A stretch of DNA of 64,000 nt from Pectobacterium polaris (GCF_002307355.1 NZ_CP017481.1:1798001-1862000); one strand, 5' to 3'. Shown: positions 1 to 11,710, numbered from the stretch's first letter. Numbers and translations: made by a program. Notes: a model not told the origin generated them from the sequence alone.

Positions 1-798
1 AATGGCTACTCTAAGGGTATCGGTAATTTCCACTGTTTGATCTGGTACTGGTGAAATGCTATCCATAAAGCGGCCCTCAGCCAATGACTCCATCCCTGGA
101 ACAAGGATCAGAGCACGCTTCGAGGTATCGTCTACCCACTTGCTCATGCCCGCCGGGTTGGAGGTTTTCCAGCTTGTAGTAGGTGTGTCCACCACTGCCA
201 ATGCAGTTTCCGTGTATCGAACAGCACGATAGCGCGGAGCCATGGATTCATAGATATTCTGAGGAACAGTATTCAATGGTACTGATGGAGTGAACTCTAG
301 GTAAAACGGTTGCTTTGGGAAAGGAAGATTCCAGCAACGCCTTTTTGCTTGAGCATTAAGTTCAATCAAAGCCTTACCAATGGATTCAAAAAATACCATA
401 GGCTCTGAGGCTTCAATACGAGATATATCGACCTGACATACCGCATCGATGTCAAATTTTTCCCCCCCGTTGGGCGATCGTATTAGGGTTTTGGTGCTGA
501 CTGAGCCTTGAGGCAAAATTGATATGGCTTCGGGTGGCCACGAAAGATTGGCAGCGAGTAGCTCAGCCACTTCTTGATAAGCCTCCTTGGCAGCTTCGAT
601 TTCTTCTTCACGCACCGCGATGTGCGTATTCACTTCATTTAATGCTTTTTCCCAATGCCTGTATTCGGGCTGCGATCTTGTAGAGTCGGACGCCACGCCA
701 TCCATTACACCAGCATACGACTCAAAAGAGTTCGTCAATCGATCAAAACGTGTTTGTTCGGCGTGGATCACTAGTTCAGCACTTTTGGTTTTATTCAT
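1..798 (-). CDS. CBASS CD-NTase (cGAS/DncV-like nucleotidyltransferase), 3' end beyond window
   Basis: The frame opens at ATG 798 and stays open to base 1 (266 codons), so the C-terminus lies outside the window. The nucleotidyltransferase signature is visible: a Gly-Ser pair (G98-S99, in LPQGSVSTKT) followed by the metal-binding D116-I-D118 in KFDIDAV. This G-S...D-x-D arrangement is typical of CD-NTases, which make cyclic oligonucleotide signals on phage infection. The start is 13 nt after the stop of the HNH-SAVED effector gene, so the two are one operon. The clade and nucleotide product cannot be read from what is present. A generic nucleotidyltransferase is the alternative, but the SAVED partner makes CBASS much more likely. 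Confidence 0.85.
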   Translation of the reverse strand, partial: MNKTKSAELVIHAEQTRFDRLTNSFESYAGVMDGVASDSTRSQPEYRHWEKALNEVNTHIAVREEEIEAAKEAYQEVAELLAANLSWPPEAISILPQGSVSTKTLIRSPNGGEKFDIDAVCQVDISRIEASEPMVFFESIGKALIELNAQAKRRCWNLPFPKQPFYLEFTPSVPLNTVPQNIYESMAPRYRAVRYTETALAVVDTPTTSWKTSNPAGMSKWVDDTSKRALILVPGMESLAEGRFMDSISPVPDQTVEITDTLRVAI

Positions 799-811
799 GG
801 CATTAGACTCG

Positions 812-2401
812 TTATCGAAGAGAAATACTGACGGAATTCTGTCCGTGAGTGGCAGATACATCATGGCCAGTTATAGATAGAGCAGGAACAAATTTGTAGT
901 CCCGTCCTGCGCGGTCATAAACCACGTACTCAGGGTGGTTGCCTGCCTGCAACATCTGGCCAAAACGGAACACCGTACTGGCAGGGCTGATAGCGATTAG
1001 GTGCACCTTTGCAACTCTCATCACGTCTTGAGCGTGAACAATTGCTGCGCGCGCAGCTCGCGAAAACTGTTCAAGATCCTCCGGACACCCAATACAGCCA
1101 GCTCCTGTCTCTGAGGTAGTGACGCGAATCCAAGGGATTTTGCCGGCATCGACTTCGCCTCTGAATTCAGGAGAAAGTGAATCCTCATCAAGACTGGCCG
1201 ACAGCTCAAGTGTTATAAAAACTTCGTCTGCGCGCGTCGGCGGCAGAGGGCTAACTCTAAAAGTACCTGCTGGATGAGCATTAGCCTTTGAGTCCCACGC
1301 CCAGGTCTTGCGGCCCCTGTCGTACTGGAAAACTTGAATAGCCTGCGCTTCACCCATCACTCGACCGGCCAAAACCAAGGTAGGGATATGGTGCAAAGGG
1401 AAGATGGCAAGGTTTTCGGTGCTCAAACCGTTACTGGAATCAAATCCAGTAACGAGCTCTCGAATATGATGCTCATGCTCACGCAAATATTGGTACCAAA
1501 ACTCAGGTAGATGACGGTCGTCTCGCTGTGATTTTCGTCGCATATAATGGACAACACCTGGTTCCATGGCTCGTCTGGTCGCCACAATGGCTTCAATCAG
1601 CTCAGAGTCGTGAAAGTAGGTCGGCACGTTTGCTAGGTTTGCATGCAAAGTCACCGCTTTTGTGCGCTGAAACGCTAATGAGTCCAGATAATTTCGTACA
1701 ATATCACGGTGAGACCGGCGCATTTCATTCAGAATTTCGGCGGTGTAATACTGAGGTGAAAAAGAATCAATCAGGCGATGGTGCTCATCACACATCAACA
1801 TGATGTTTTCGGCAACATTGGCAAGACGGTGTGAATCAACCTGACTACCCCTAGGCCCCTCTGGGTCCGATGCGACGATATGTGCCAGATATCCAACTCT
1901 GGCAGCCTGGGTCCATAAGGCAATCTCTGACAGATCATGCGCACAGCCTTCAAACATGCATCTTGCACCCGCATCAGCCCAAACCTTTTGCGCCGTTTTC
2001 TCTGAGATCTCTTGCCCCCGACCTTTAGTTCTTCCGAGTAGCCCATCCCGGGCCGCGATGAAAATATCCACTGCGTCCTTACTCTTTACAGACGTAAATG
2101 TCCAAGAACTGTCAGCGGTCTGGGCAGAAAGGAAGGCTTCAAGCCCCATATCCAGACTATAGAGCAAGCATTTTTGGACTAGCTTTTTCAGACTTACTTT
2201 TGCTTTCGGTCCAGGATCAGCAAGGTGAAATGCGAGCCCTACCTCATCAAGATCAACCAACTTGCAGAGATACCCCGCAGTGACGTATGCCACTCGGTGC
2301 TTTTGTGCCAGACATCTATTGAGCCAGACGGCCAAGTTATCGTCGCTAAAATTACTTGTAGTCGTAGTGCTGCATGTAGAGGTTGATGAGCCTAAAGACA
2401 T
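812..2401 (-). CDS. CBASS effector, HNH endonuclease-SAVED protein (Cap5-like) with N-terminal extension
   Basis: 529 aa. An HNH/zinc nuclease module lies at about residues 138-235: a Cys pair in ARCMFEGCAHDL, the His of YLAHIVASDPEGPRG, then NIMLMCDEHHRLID. The C-terminal half ends in a SAVED-type segment with VHLIAISPAS and the following FRFGQ and YVVYDRAGRDYKFVP. In Cap5 effectors SAVED binds the cyclic nucleotide and the HNH domain then degrades DNA, causing abortive infection. Cap5 proteins usually begin close to the HNH; here about 130 residues precede it, starting with a Ser/Thr-rich stretch and matching no family I recognise. The CD-NTase gene follows 13 nt downstream on the same strand. 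Confidence 0.88.
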   Translation of the reverse strand: MSLGSSTSTCSTTTTSNFSDDNLAVWLNRCLAQKHRVAYVTAGYLCKLVDLDEVGLAFHLADPGPKAKVSLKKLVQKCLLYSLDMGLEAFLSAQTADSSWTFTSVKSKDAVDIFIAARDGLLGRTKGRGQEISEKTAQKVWADAGARCMFEGCAHDLSEIALWTQAARVGYLAHIVASDPEGPRGSQVDSHRLANVAENIMLMCDEHHRLIDSFSPQYYTAEILNEMRRSHRDIVRNYLDSLAFQRTKAVTLHANLANVPTYFHDSELIEAIVATRRAMEPGVVHYMRRKSQRDDRHLPEFWYQYLREHEHHIRELVTGFDSSNGLSTENLAIFPLHHIPTLVLAGRVMGEAQAIQVFQYDRGRKTWAWDSKANAHPAGTFRVSPLPPTRADEVFITLELSASLDEDSLSPEFRGEVDAGKIPWIRVTTSETGAGCIGCPEDLEQFSRAARAAIVHAQDVMRVAKVHLIAISPASTVFRFGQMLQAGNHPEYVVYDRAGRDYKFVPALSITGHDVSATHGQNSVSISLR

Positions 2402-3331
2402 TGTATCGCCCTAATCCATGACTAAGTTCTAAATTGAACTACATACAGGTATGGGTAAAAAGTAAGAATTCAATGGCAATGTGCGATTTTTCAGCAGGCT
2501 TGTAATCAGTGCCAACAAACGACCTATGTGGAGCCCTTGCTGCTTCGACGAAAGCGGCCAATCACGACCTGATAATGCGAACTGTGAAACAGAACTGTCT
2601 AAATGGACATACCAATTATTTGCAGATATCAGCCTGAGCGTAAAACGTAGACTGAGTCGTAAAGAGTTGGTGATGTAGCGTCTTCCGCCTCTGCGTCCGG
2701 ATCCGCCGAACTTGTCTAGGTCGATGGATTTTGTCATGGATGCACTCGGACGAGTGCCGCCAGATTAAGTACTTTTGACCTGCTCCCCGTTAATCAACAC
2801 TAAGTGCTGTTAGCTACTTCCGCTTTTGGCACATAAGCGACAGTCAACATGAGTATTGTTGGGGACAGCAAAAGTGCCAGACCTGAATTGCTGCTCAGCA
2901 GGGATATTAACGCCGCCATTAACATCACTTACTGGAGGCTTAGCAGTTGCTGGGAAAAGTTGGTTGAAGGAGTGCTCATAATCGATTTTATTGAGAACCG
3001 TGAACAAGGCTGGGAATCCTTTCCGGGATTGTGGGGGGTTAGCAAGCCTACCGGCGCGGTAGTGTTTTGCACATATCAGAAGTGAAGCAATAATGCTTGC
3101 CTTCTCCTGACCGGACAAAGACCGGATGCTACCTTGTTGTGATTAATCCATCAGATAGGTATACAAGTTGGAAATAGTGTTTATTGGCAGTTTGAAGGCC
3201 AGTAGACGTTGGCACTGTGACCGGAAGGGTAGGGAGTCACTAAAGGTAAATGCTCAGTCGGGATGGAAAGGGCAGAGCAATCGGCATCCGCGACCAGAAC
3301 ACCCAGAAATCCCTCGGAGCTTCCAGAAAGC
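2402..3331. other. Gene-poor stretch at the island end; no supported gene
   Basis: Several short open frames of about 65-100 codons exist on both strands, but none has a recognisable domain, a good ribosome-binding site or a consistent neighbour. The part next to 2401 must hold the promoter of the CBASS pair. The rest reads like decayed island DNA between the defence genes and the tRNA-like relic. Confidence 0.6.
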
Positions 3332-3359
3332 AAAAAACCAGCCCTAAGGCTGGTTTTTT
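3332..3359 (-). terminator. Bidirectional intrinsic terminator
   Basis: An inverted repeat with an ACCAGCC/GGCTGGT stem has an A-run on one side and a T-run on the other, so it can act in both directions. It would end sstT transcription, which arrives from the right. Confidence 0.75.
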
Positions 3360-3374
3360 CTAAATAGTGGTATT

Positions 3375-3403
3375 GGACTCGGAATCGAACCAAGGACACG
3401 GGG
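3375..3403 (-). repeat. tRNA-Phe 3'-half relic, possible island attachment site
   Basis: Read on the minus strand, 29 nt match the 3' part of enterobacterial tRNA-Phe as I know it, including the whole T arm (GGTTCGATTCC). The acceptor end and the 5' half do not match, and the sequence to the right leads directly into the end of sstT, so this is not a functional tRNA gene. tRNA-Phe genes are common integration sites, and the relic lies between the CBASS end and the core chromosome. In the simplest insertion model this orientation would place the intact tRNA to the right, which is not seen, so the history may include a rearrangement. Confidence 0.6.
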
Positions 3404-3421
3404 GTATGAATCCCTAATCAG

Positions 3422-4669
3422 TTACAGCAGATTCAAACGCTCTTTTTCCGCCAGCTTGGCATCTTCCGCGTGGCATACGGCGGCGATGAACATCACGTCC
3501 GTTGAGGAGTTCACCGCGGTTTCTGCGGAGTCCTGCAATACGCCGATGATGAAGCCAACCGCAACTACCTGCATGGCGATATCGTTGGAGATACCGAACA
3601 TGCTGCACGCCAGTGGAATCAACAGCAGTGAACCGCCCGCCACGCCCGAGGCACCACAGGCACACAGTGAAGCCACGACGCTGAGCAGCAGCGCAGTCGG
3701 CACGTCAATCTGAATACCCAGCGTATGGGCGGCGGCCAGCGTCAGCACTGTGATGGTAATCGCCGCGCCAGCCATATTGATGGTTGCACCCAGCGGGATG
3801 GCGACAGAATAGGTGTCTTCATCCAGATTCAGCTTGCGGCACAGTTCCATATTTACCGGAATGTTGGCGGCGGAGCTGCGGGTAAAGAAGGCGGTCACGC
3901 CGCTCTCACGCAGGCAGCGCAGCACCAGCGGATAAGGGTTGCTGCGAATCTTCCAGTAGACGATCAGCGGGTTGACCACCAGCGCGACCAGCAGCATGCC
4001 GCCAATCAGCACCATCAGCAGATGGGCGTAGCCCCACAGTGCACCGAAGCCCGTTTCCGCCAGCGTTGAGGCGACCAGACCGAAAATCCCCAGCGGTGCG
4101 AAACGAATCACGACGCGCACAATCATGGTGACCGCGTTGGAGGCATCGTTAATCATGTTCTTGGTGCTGTCCGAACCGTGACGGAATGCAATGCCCAGCC
4201 CAACGGCCCAGACCAGAATACCGATGTAGTTCGCATTCAGCAGCGCGTGAATCGGGTTGGCGATGACGCTCATCAACAGCCCTTCCAGCACTTCGACAAT
4301 CCCTGATGGTGGCGTAATGTCGGCGGCCTGCGCGTTGAGCGCCAGCGTGGAAGGGAATAAGACGCTTAGCACGACAGCAATCAGCGCCGCCGAGAAGGTG
4401 CCGATGAGGTAAAGAAACAGGACAGGGCGGATATTGGTTTTCTGTCCTTGCTGGTGGTTGGCGATAGACGCCATGACCAGCACCAATACCAGAATGGGGG
4501 CGACGGCTTTCAATGCGCCGACGAACAGCGTTCCCAATAAGCCAGCCGCCAGCGCGGCCTGCGTGGACAGTGAAGCCAGAATAATACCCGCCGCAAGGCC
4601 CAGAAGAATCTGTTTAACCAGGCTGCCGTGGGTAATGTACTGCAAAAAACGAGAGTGTTGAGTTTCCAT
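3422..4669 (-). CDS. sstT: Serine/threonine:Na+ symporter SstT
   Basis: 415 aa, the usual length for SstT of the dicarboxylate/amino acid:cation symporter family (E. coli 414). It is an inner-membrane protein that takes up L-serine and L-threonine with sodium. Hydrophobic helices run through the whole protein, with the family's re-entrant loop and substrate region at [13 protein letters not shown] and [15 protein letters not shown]. The start [10 protein letters not shown] matches the family N-terminus. The gene is alone, upstream of the terminator at 3332-3359 and downstream of alx on the same strand. Confidence 0.96.
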   Translation of the reverse strand: METQHSRFLQYITHGSLVKQILLGLAAGIILASLSTQAALAAGLLGTLFVGALKAVAPILVLVLVMASIANHQQGQKTNIRPVLFLYLIGTFSAALIAVVLSVLFPSTLALNAQAADITPPSGIVEVLEGLLMSVIANPIHALLNANYIGILVWAVGLGIAFRHGSDSTKNMINDASNAVTMIVRVVIRFAPLGIFGLVASTLAETGFGALWGYAHLLMVLIGGMLLVALVVNPLIVYWKIRSNPYPLVLRCLRESGVTAFFTRSSAANIPVNMELCRKLNLDEDTYSVAIPLGATINMAGAAITITVLTLAAAHTLGIQIDVPTALLLSVVASLCACGASGVAGGSLLLIPLACSMFGISNDIAMQVVAVGFIIGVLQDSAETAVNSSTDVMFIAAVCHAEDAKLAEKERLNLL

Positions 4670-4872
4670 AATTTTGACGATGTAACCGTTCCGCTAAGTA
4701 GTTGTCTGTACGGAGCTGACACCTCTGGCTTGTGCCGGGTGGCTTTGTTTTTCCGTAACGAAGTGTGTTTGCGTGTATCAGTATATGAAAATTTATTTTT
4801 GAGAAAAGCAATGATGTGGTTTTTTATGACGGACATCCTTGTCCGTCACCCTGCGAAGAGGAGTGAATAGGA

Positions 4873-5826
4873 TTAACGCTCGGCGCGTTTGTTCACCCAG
4901 ACGTTGATCAGCATGGTGATGACCAGAATGCTGGCAACGACGCCCAGAGAAATCGCCACCGGAATATGGAAAATGTCGATGAGCATCATCTTGGTACCAA
5001 TGAAGATCAGGATGACGGCCAGACCATATTTCAGCAGCGAGAAGCGTTCAGCCACGCCAGCCAGCAGGAAGTACATCGCACGCAAGCCCAGAATCGCGAA
5101 CAGGTTTGACGTCAGCACGATAAAGGGGTCGGTCGTGATGGCGAAAATAGCTGGGATACTGTCTACGGCGAAAATCACGTCGCTGATTTCAACCATAATC
5201 AGCACCAGAAACAGCGGCGTGGCGTACAGGATGCCGTTACGACGGACGAAGAATTTTTCATTCTCGATGCTATCCGTCATGCGCAGACGACTACGCAGCC
5301 AGCGCACCAGCGGCTTGTCGCCTATCGCTCCGCCATCTTCTTTCGCCAGCGCCATTTTAAGGCCGGTGAACAGCAGGAAGGCACCGAACACGTAGAGCAA
5401 CCACTGGAACTGCGTGATTAACCAACTGCCGCCAAATACCATCAGCGTTCTGAGAATGATGGCACCCAGCACGCCGTAAATCAGCACGCGACGTTGGTAT
5501 TGCGGGGGAACGGCGAAGTAGCTGAATAGCATCAGCCAGACGAAGACGTTATCGACGGCAAGCGCTTTCTCGATCAAATAACCGGTCAGGAAGGCCAGCG
5601 ACTGGGCGTTGGCCACCTCGCGACCCATCGTGCCATCCAGATACCACCAGAAACCGGCGTTGAACAGCAGAGAGAGCGTGACCCAGATGATAGACCAGAC
5701 AGCAGCCTGTTTGAACGTCATTACCGTCGACCCTTTGCGCCCTTGATAGAGTAGGTCGATGGCCAGCATTACTATAACTATGACAGCGAAGCTGCCCCAT
5801 AACCATGGCGTGCCGATGGTGTGCAT
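4873..5826 (-). CDS. alx: TerC-family inner membrane protein Alx
   Basis: 317 aa starting at ATG 5826 ([11 protein letters not shown]). An upstream in-frame ATG at 5928 would add 34 residues that resemble no part of the family and would lie inside the riboswitch, so it is rejected. Nine or so hydrophobic segments with acidic residues inside the membrane ([27 protein letters not shown]) are typical of TerC/Alx. Alx takes part in manganese homeostasis and in alkaline pH response. Expression should be controlled by the leader RNA directly upstream. Confidence 0.94.
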   Translation of the reverse strand: MHTIGTPWLWGSFAVIVIVMLAIDLLYQGRKGSTVMTFKQAAVWSIIWVTLSLLFNAGFWWYLDGTMGREVANAQSLAFLTGYLIEKALAVDNVFVWLMLFSYFAVPPQYQRRVLIYGVLGAIILRTLMVFGGSWLITQFQWLLYVFGAFLLFTGLKMALAKEDGGAIGDKPLVRWLRSRLRMTDSIENEKFFVRRNGILYATPLFLVLIMVEISDVIFAVDSIPAIFAITTDPFIVLTSNLFAILGLRAMYFLLAGVAERFSLLKYGLAVILIFIGTKMMLIDIFHIPVAISLGVVASILVITMLINVWVNKRAER

Positions 5827-5837
5827 AGCAAAATCCT

Positions 5838-6040
5838 TAAATAGAAACAAAAACGGCCAACATCGGAAGGACGCTGGCCGCTTGTTATTAAAGCTGCAAA
5901 TGCACCTCGCCTCCCGGCAAGGTCTCACTTACAACGTTAATGAAACTGTCTCATCAAGGTTGCCCAGTAACCGGATGCGAAACGCATCGTAATGACGATT
6001 AGCTGGCGGAAAAGTTACTCCCCTTTGCCTGACTGAAGAT
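5838..6040 (-). ncRNA. yybP-ykoY manganese/pH riboswitch (alx leader, PRE/SraF)
   Basis: The minus-strand leader of alx contains the conserved core AAAGGGGAGTAAC near 6016-6026, followed by the stem-loop region. It ends in a strong hairpin with U-rich tail at 5850-5880, just before the alx ribosome-binding site. This is the layout of the yybP-ykoY class, which senses Mn2+ and, in E. coli alx, responds to high pH by changing RNA folding. The left and right ends are estimated. Confidence 0.85.
5850..5880 (-). terminator. Leader terminator of the alx riboswitch
   Basis: Minus strand: stem CGGCCAGCGTCC pairing with a GATGTTGGCCG arm, followed by a T-rich run, 24 nt before the alx start. In E. 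coli the equivalent stop produces the short leader RNA SraF. Confidence 0.75.
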
Positions 6041-6079
6041 AGGTGAAAAGATGATCTTGGTCAAATAATTATCGCTGTC

Positions 6080-7078
6080 TTACTCCGCATTTCCCGGCGT
6101 CGCGGCGTCGGCAGGAAATACGACACCCGTTTGGCGGCGAATTTCCGTCAGCAGCCCTGCGACGGTGCGTGAGCGCGCCAGTTCCGCATGGTTAATGTCG
6201 TTATTGTTCACCAGCGTGGCAAAGACCTCGGCTTCGTACAGCATGCTGTTGATATGCTGCGGTTGGCTGAGATCCAACTGCTTGCCTTCACGTGGAATGA
6301 ATTTCACGTTATGGCATTCGGACACTTTTTCAATCACCAGCGAACCGTCTTCCCCTTGAATTTCGCTGGAAATAGCGGAGTGGCTGACTTTGGAGTGGAC
6401 GATGGTCACATCGAAATCGCCATAATTCAGGATGATGCTGCCATGCGCATCAACGCCGCTTTCCAGCAGTGTCGCGCTGGCCTGCGTGGTGCACGGCTCT
6501 CCCCACAGCGCGACGGCGAAGGCCAGACAGTAGTAGCCGATATCCATGATGGAACCGTTGGAGAACGCCGGATTGAACGTGTTGGGATTCTCACCCGCCA
6601 GATAGAGCGGATAGCGTGAGGAATACTGGCAGTAGCTCAGCACCACTTTACGCAATTTGCCAACTTTCGGCAGCGATTGCTGGATCACGCTAAAATTGGG
6701 CAGACTGGCGGTTTTGAAGGCTTCAAAGAGGACGACCTGATTTTCTCTGGCACAGGCGACCATTTGTTCGACTTCATAGCGGTTGGAAGCCAGCGGTTTT
6801 TCACAGATGACGTGCTTGCCGTGGCTCAGGAAAAGCAGCGCCTGTTCACAATGCAGGGAATTAGGGCTGGCCAGATACACTGCGTCGATAAGATCGGATT
6901 TCGCCATGGCTTCCAGTGAATCAAACAGCGTATCCACCATGTAATCGGCTTGAAACGGCTGCGCTTTTTCTGCCGTACGTGAATAGATGGCGGTGAGCTT
7001 CAGTTTGCCGGTTTCATGGGCGGCGTCAACAAACTGACGGGTGATCCAACTGGTTCCTACAATGGCGAAGCGAATCAT
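6080..7078 (-). CDS. ygjR: Gfo/Idh/MocA-family NAD(P)-dependent oxidoreductase YgjR
   Basis: 332 aa from ATG 7078 (MIRFAIVGTSWITRQF). The first 8 residues of a longer frame from 7102 are not conserved in E. coli YgjR. The N-terminus is a Rossmann fold (IVGTSW) and the family EKPLA motif is present (HVICEKPLASN), with a C-terminal alpha/beta substrate domain. It probably oxidises a sugar or cyclitol-like substrate, but the substrate is not known. Sequence agreement with E. coli YgjR is high along the whole length. It is divergent from rlmG. Confidence 0.93.
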   Translation of the reverse strand: MIRFAIVGTSWITRQFVDAAHETGKLKLTAIYSRTAEKAQPFQADYMVDTLFDSLEAMAKSDLIDAVYLASPNSLHCEQALLFLSHGKHVICEKPLASNRYEVEQMVACARENQVVLFEAFKTASLPNFSVIQQSLPKVGKLRKVVLSYCQYSSRYPLYLAGENPNTFNPAFSNGSIMDIGYYCLAFAVALWGEPCTTQASATLLESGVDAHGSIILNYGDFDVTIVHSKVSHSAISSEIQGEDGSLVIEKVSECHNVKFIPREGKQLDLSQPQHINSMLYEAEVFATLVNNNDINHAELARSRTVAGLLTEIRRQTGVVFPADAATPGNAE

Positions 7079-7239
7079 AAGCGTTTGGTATCCTGAAAGC
7101 ATGGGGGATGACTATGCAGATTATCACGGTGAAATGACAAGGCAACGTCAATCATTTCCGGTTTTGGCAGAGAAAAGCATTTACTGACGGGCTGTTTTAA
7201 GGGATAAACAGCGCAAATTTTATGATGCAGGAGAGGCTA

Positions 7240-8379
7240 ATGAGCCAACTCGAATTGGAAACGTGCAACCTGACGTTGGTGCGTTATCCTCAGGTCGCTG
7301 AAAACTCGGCGCTACAGGCGTGGGATGCCGCAGATGAATATCTGCTGCGTGAACTGGCTACCATGGAAATCGCGCCGGGCCCGCGCTTGATTTTCAATGA
7401 TACGTTTGGTGCGCTGGCCTGCGGTTTACAGGCGCAATCGCCCGTCAGTATCAGCGACTCTTATCTGAGTCAACTGGCGACGCGACATAATCTGGAACTG
7501 AACGGTTATGATGCCGATGCGGTAACCCTGTTGGACAGTATGGCAGAGCTACCCGATGCACCTGCGCTGGTGGTGATAAAAATACCGAAAACGATCGCGC
7601 TGCTGGAACACCAACTGAGAATGTTGCGCAAGGTTGTTACGCCGCAAACGCGCATCATCGCCGGTGCGAAAGCGCGGGATATTCATACCTCTACGCTGCA
7701 ACTGTTTGAACGCGTGATGGGGCCGACGAAAACCTCGCTGGCCTGGAAAAAGGCGCGTCTGGTTCACTGTGAGTGGGCGGAACTCAAAGTCAGTGAGCAA
7801 TCACTTACTACTGAGTGGGAGCTGGATGGTTACGGCTATCGCATTCAAAACCTGGCTAACGTGTATTCGCGTAATGGGTTGGATATCGGCGCTCGCTTCT
7901 TTATGCAGCACTTGCCGGAACAGATAGACGGTAAGATCATCGATCTCGGCTGTGGCAATGGCGTCATTGGGCTAGCGGCGCTGGAAGCCAACCCAGAAGC
8001 CACCGTCGGCTTCTTTGATGAATCCTACATGGCGGTGGCATCGAGCCAGACGAACGTTGAAGTCAACCGCCCGCAGGATATTGAGCGCTGTAGCTTCGTG
8101 GTGAACCACGGATTGTCTCGCGTTAGACGCGATACGTTGCAGGCGGTGCTGTGTAATCCGCCATTCCACCAGCAGCAGGCCGTGACGGACGAAATCGCCT
8201 GGCAGATGTTTATGGATGCCCGCCGTTGCCTTCAGGTTGGCGGAGAACTGCGCATCGTGGGGAATCGCCATCTGGATTATTTCCACAAGATGAAGCGCTT
8301 GTTCGGTAACTGTGAAACCCTCGCCAGCAACACGAAGTTCGCGGTACTACGCTCGGTGAAAACGGGCTCGTCCCGCTAA
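7240..8379 (+). CDS. rlmG: 23S rRNA (guanine1835-N2)-methyltransferase RlmG
   Basis: 379 aa from ATG 7240, chosen because AGGAGAGG lies at the right distance upstream and because MSQLELE matches the family N-terminus better than the ATG at 7222. RlmG methylates N2 of G1835 in 23S rRNA using SAM. An N-terminal degenerate methyltransferase-like half is followed by the catalytic half with the SAM-binding [13 protein letters not shown] and the N-6/N-2 methylase motif NPPFH ([10 protein letters not shown]). It is convergent with fadH, with a shared palindrome at the end. Confidence 0.96.
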   Translation: MSQLELETCNLTLVRYPQVAENSALQAWDAADEYLLRELATMEIAPGPRLIFNDTFGALACGLQAQSPVSISDSYLSQLATRHNLELNGYDADAVTLLDSMAELPDAPALVVIKIPKTIALLEHQLRMLRKVVTPQTRIIAGAKARDIHTSTLQLFERVMGPTKTSLAWKKARLVHCEWAELKVSEQSLTTEWELDGYGYRIQNLANVYSRNGLDIGARFFMQHLPEQIDGKIIDLGCGNGVIGLAALEANPEATVGFFDESYMAVASSQTNVEVNRPQDIERCSFVVNHGLSRVRRDTLQAVLCNPPFHQQQAVTDEIAWQMFMDARRCLQVGGELRIVGNRHLDYFHKMKRLFGNCETLASNTKFAVLRSVKTGSSR

Positions 8380-8390
8380 GCCGCTCCTGT

Positions 8391-8417
8391 TTCGTGAGGC
8401 TAATTTAGCCTCACGAA
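8391..8417. terminator. Palindrome between convergent rlmG and fadH
   Basis: GTGAGGCT and AGCCTCAC form a perfect stem within TTCGTGAGGCT...AGCCTCACGAA, just after the rlmG stop and touching the fadH stop. There is no clear T-run, so it may be a weak or factor-assisted bidirectional terminator. Confidence 0.5.
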
Positions 8418-10550
<2,133 letters not shown>

Positions 10551-10717
10551 CTAGCCGTAATTGAGGGAGTTGTGAAATTTATGTTTCTTTATTGTGATTG
10601 ATGTCATTGCGAATCGTGGGGGAAAGCGCGTGCAGGAAAGGGATCGTGTGCTGGAGTGTTTGTTGTCGGGGGCGTGTCACATTATAATCCGCGAGTTTAT
10701 TGGGCAAAGGTATCGTT

Positions 10718-11014
10718 ATGCGGGTGGAAGAGTTGGAATATCGGCTGGATAGCGCGCTTCGGGCGTTAGAGCAAAGCGTTCAACGTCAGCAACAGACGTG
10801 GCGGCAGGAACATCAGTCCCTCCAGCAGCAGTTGCTTCAGGCGAAAGAGCGTGATGCTTACCTTTGTGCGCAGATTGAACGGCTCTCTGCACAGCTGAGC
10901 GCGATGGATAGCTCGCCGGAGCGTAATCCGCTGATTCAGAAAATGAAGGTCGTTCATGCCCATCTTGATGTGTTGGCACAAGAAGCCAGCGCCTTTAAGC
11001 GTTCACTGCGGTAA
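10718..11014 (+). CDS. Small predicted coiled-coil protein, function unknown
   Basis: 98 aa from ATG 10718 (MRVEELEYRLDSALRALEQ). An in-frame ATG at 10700 would add six residues. The protein is Gln/Glu/Leu/Arg rich with heptad-like spacing from residue 5 to about 65 and again near the end, so a coiled coil is likely. There is no signal peptide, membrane segment or known motif. It is preceded by its own short intergenic region and lies between fadH (divergent) and spy. I do not recognise the family. Confidence 0.65.
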   Translation: MRVEELEYRLDSALRALEQSVQRQQQTWRQEHQSLQQQLLQAKERDAYLCAQIERLSAQLSAMDSSPERNPLIQKMKVVHAHLDVLAQEASAFKRSLR

Positions 11015-11199
11015 CGCTTAACGCAATACGTCCGCTTCCTTACACAATTCCTCCTCATTCTCCATAATTGCCGCAAATGTGGAGCCGACACTTGCAGAGA
11101 TTTACCCTTACTCTAATTAACTGAAGGTGTCGGGCCTATACTTTCTCTCGTAGCACGGCACTCGCCGTCGACAAGTCAATTCAGAGAGAGGAATAGAAT

Positions 11200-11688
11200 A
11201 TGCGTAAACTCACTGCAATGCTGGTTGCTTCTTCTTTGGCATTGGGCGCGGCAGGTATCGCGCATGCTAATGATGCCCCGAAAGGTCCTGGCCCAGAACA
11301 CAAGATGATGATGAAAGAGGGTCGGGAGCATCGTGGCATGATGGGGCCGGATGCGATGTTTAAGGAGCTGAATTTGACGGAAGCGCAGAAGCAGCAAATT
11401 AAAGACATCATGAAAGATTCCCGCGAGAAAATGCACAAAGCGATGCAGGACGATCGTCGTGACATGCATAGCCTGGTTGCATCCGATACGTTTGATGCCG
11501 CAAAAGCACAGGCTCAGTTGGATAAAGCCGACGCCGCGCACAAGGCCAGAATGCTTAACGGACTGGAAACCAAGAACAAAATTTACAACGTTCTGACGCC
11601 AGAGCAGAAAAAGCAGTACAACGACAATTTTGAAAAACGACTGACTCAACCGCCAAAACCTGACGGCAAGCCTGTCCCTGCGGAATAA
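11200..11688 (+). CDS. spy: Periplasmic ATP-independent chaperone Spy
   Basis: 162 aa with a cleavable signal peptide (MRKLTAMLVASSLALGAAGIAHA). Two LTxxQ-type motifs mark the Spy/CpxP family: LNLTEAQKQQI near residue 64 and LTPEQKKQY near residue 132. Spy protects periplasmic proteins from aggregation and in E. coli is induced by the Bae and Cpx envelope stress systems. The N-terminus and the C-terminal NKIYNVLTPEQKKQ are close to E. coli Spy. The His/Met-rich segment (residues 30-50) could also bind metal. A good GAGAGAGGAA ribosome site precedes the start. Confidence 0.93.
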   Translation: MRKLTAMLVASSLALGAAGIAHANDAPKGPGPEHKMMMKEGREHRGMMGPDAMFKELNLTEAQKQQIKDIMKDSREKMHKAMQDDRRDMHSLVASDTFDAAKAQAQLDKADAAHKARMLNGLETKNKIYNVLTPEQKKQYNDNFEKRLTQPPKPDGKPVPAE

Positions 11689-11710
11689 CGTGTCGGCGCG
11701 GAAATAAATA

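Noticed and set aside
2429..3118. Short open frames (102 codons each) in the island end
   Set aside because: No domain, weak start signals, low-information sequence. A decayed transposase was considered but no catalytic motif is visible.
4827..4848. Inverted repeat TGACGGACA/TGTCCGTCA between alx and sstT
   Set aside because: Read in the direction of alx it has an A-run, not a T-run, after the stem, so I did not call it a terminator.
5827..5928. Longer start for alx
   Set aside because: The extra 34 residues are encoded by the riboswitch terminator region and have no family similarity.
11097..11125. Possible CpxR site upstream of spy
   Set aside because: GTAAG-GGTAAA-like halves are present on the minus strand, but the spacing does not fit the GTAAA-N5-GTAAA consensus.
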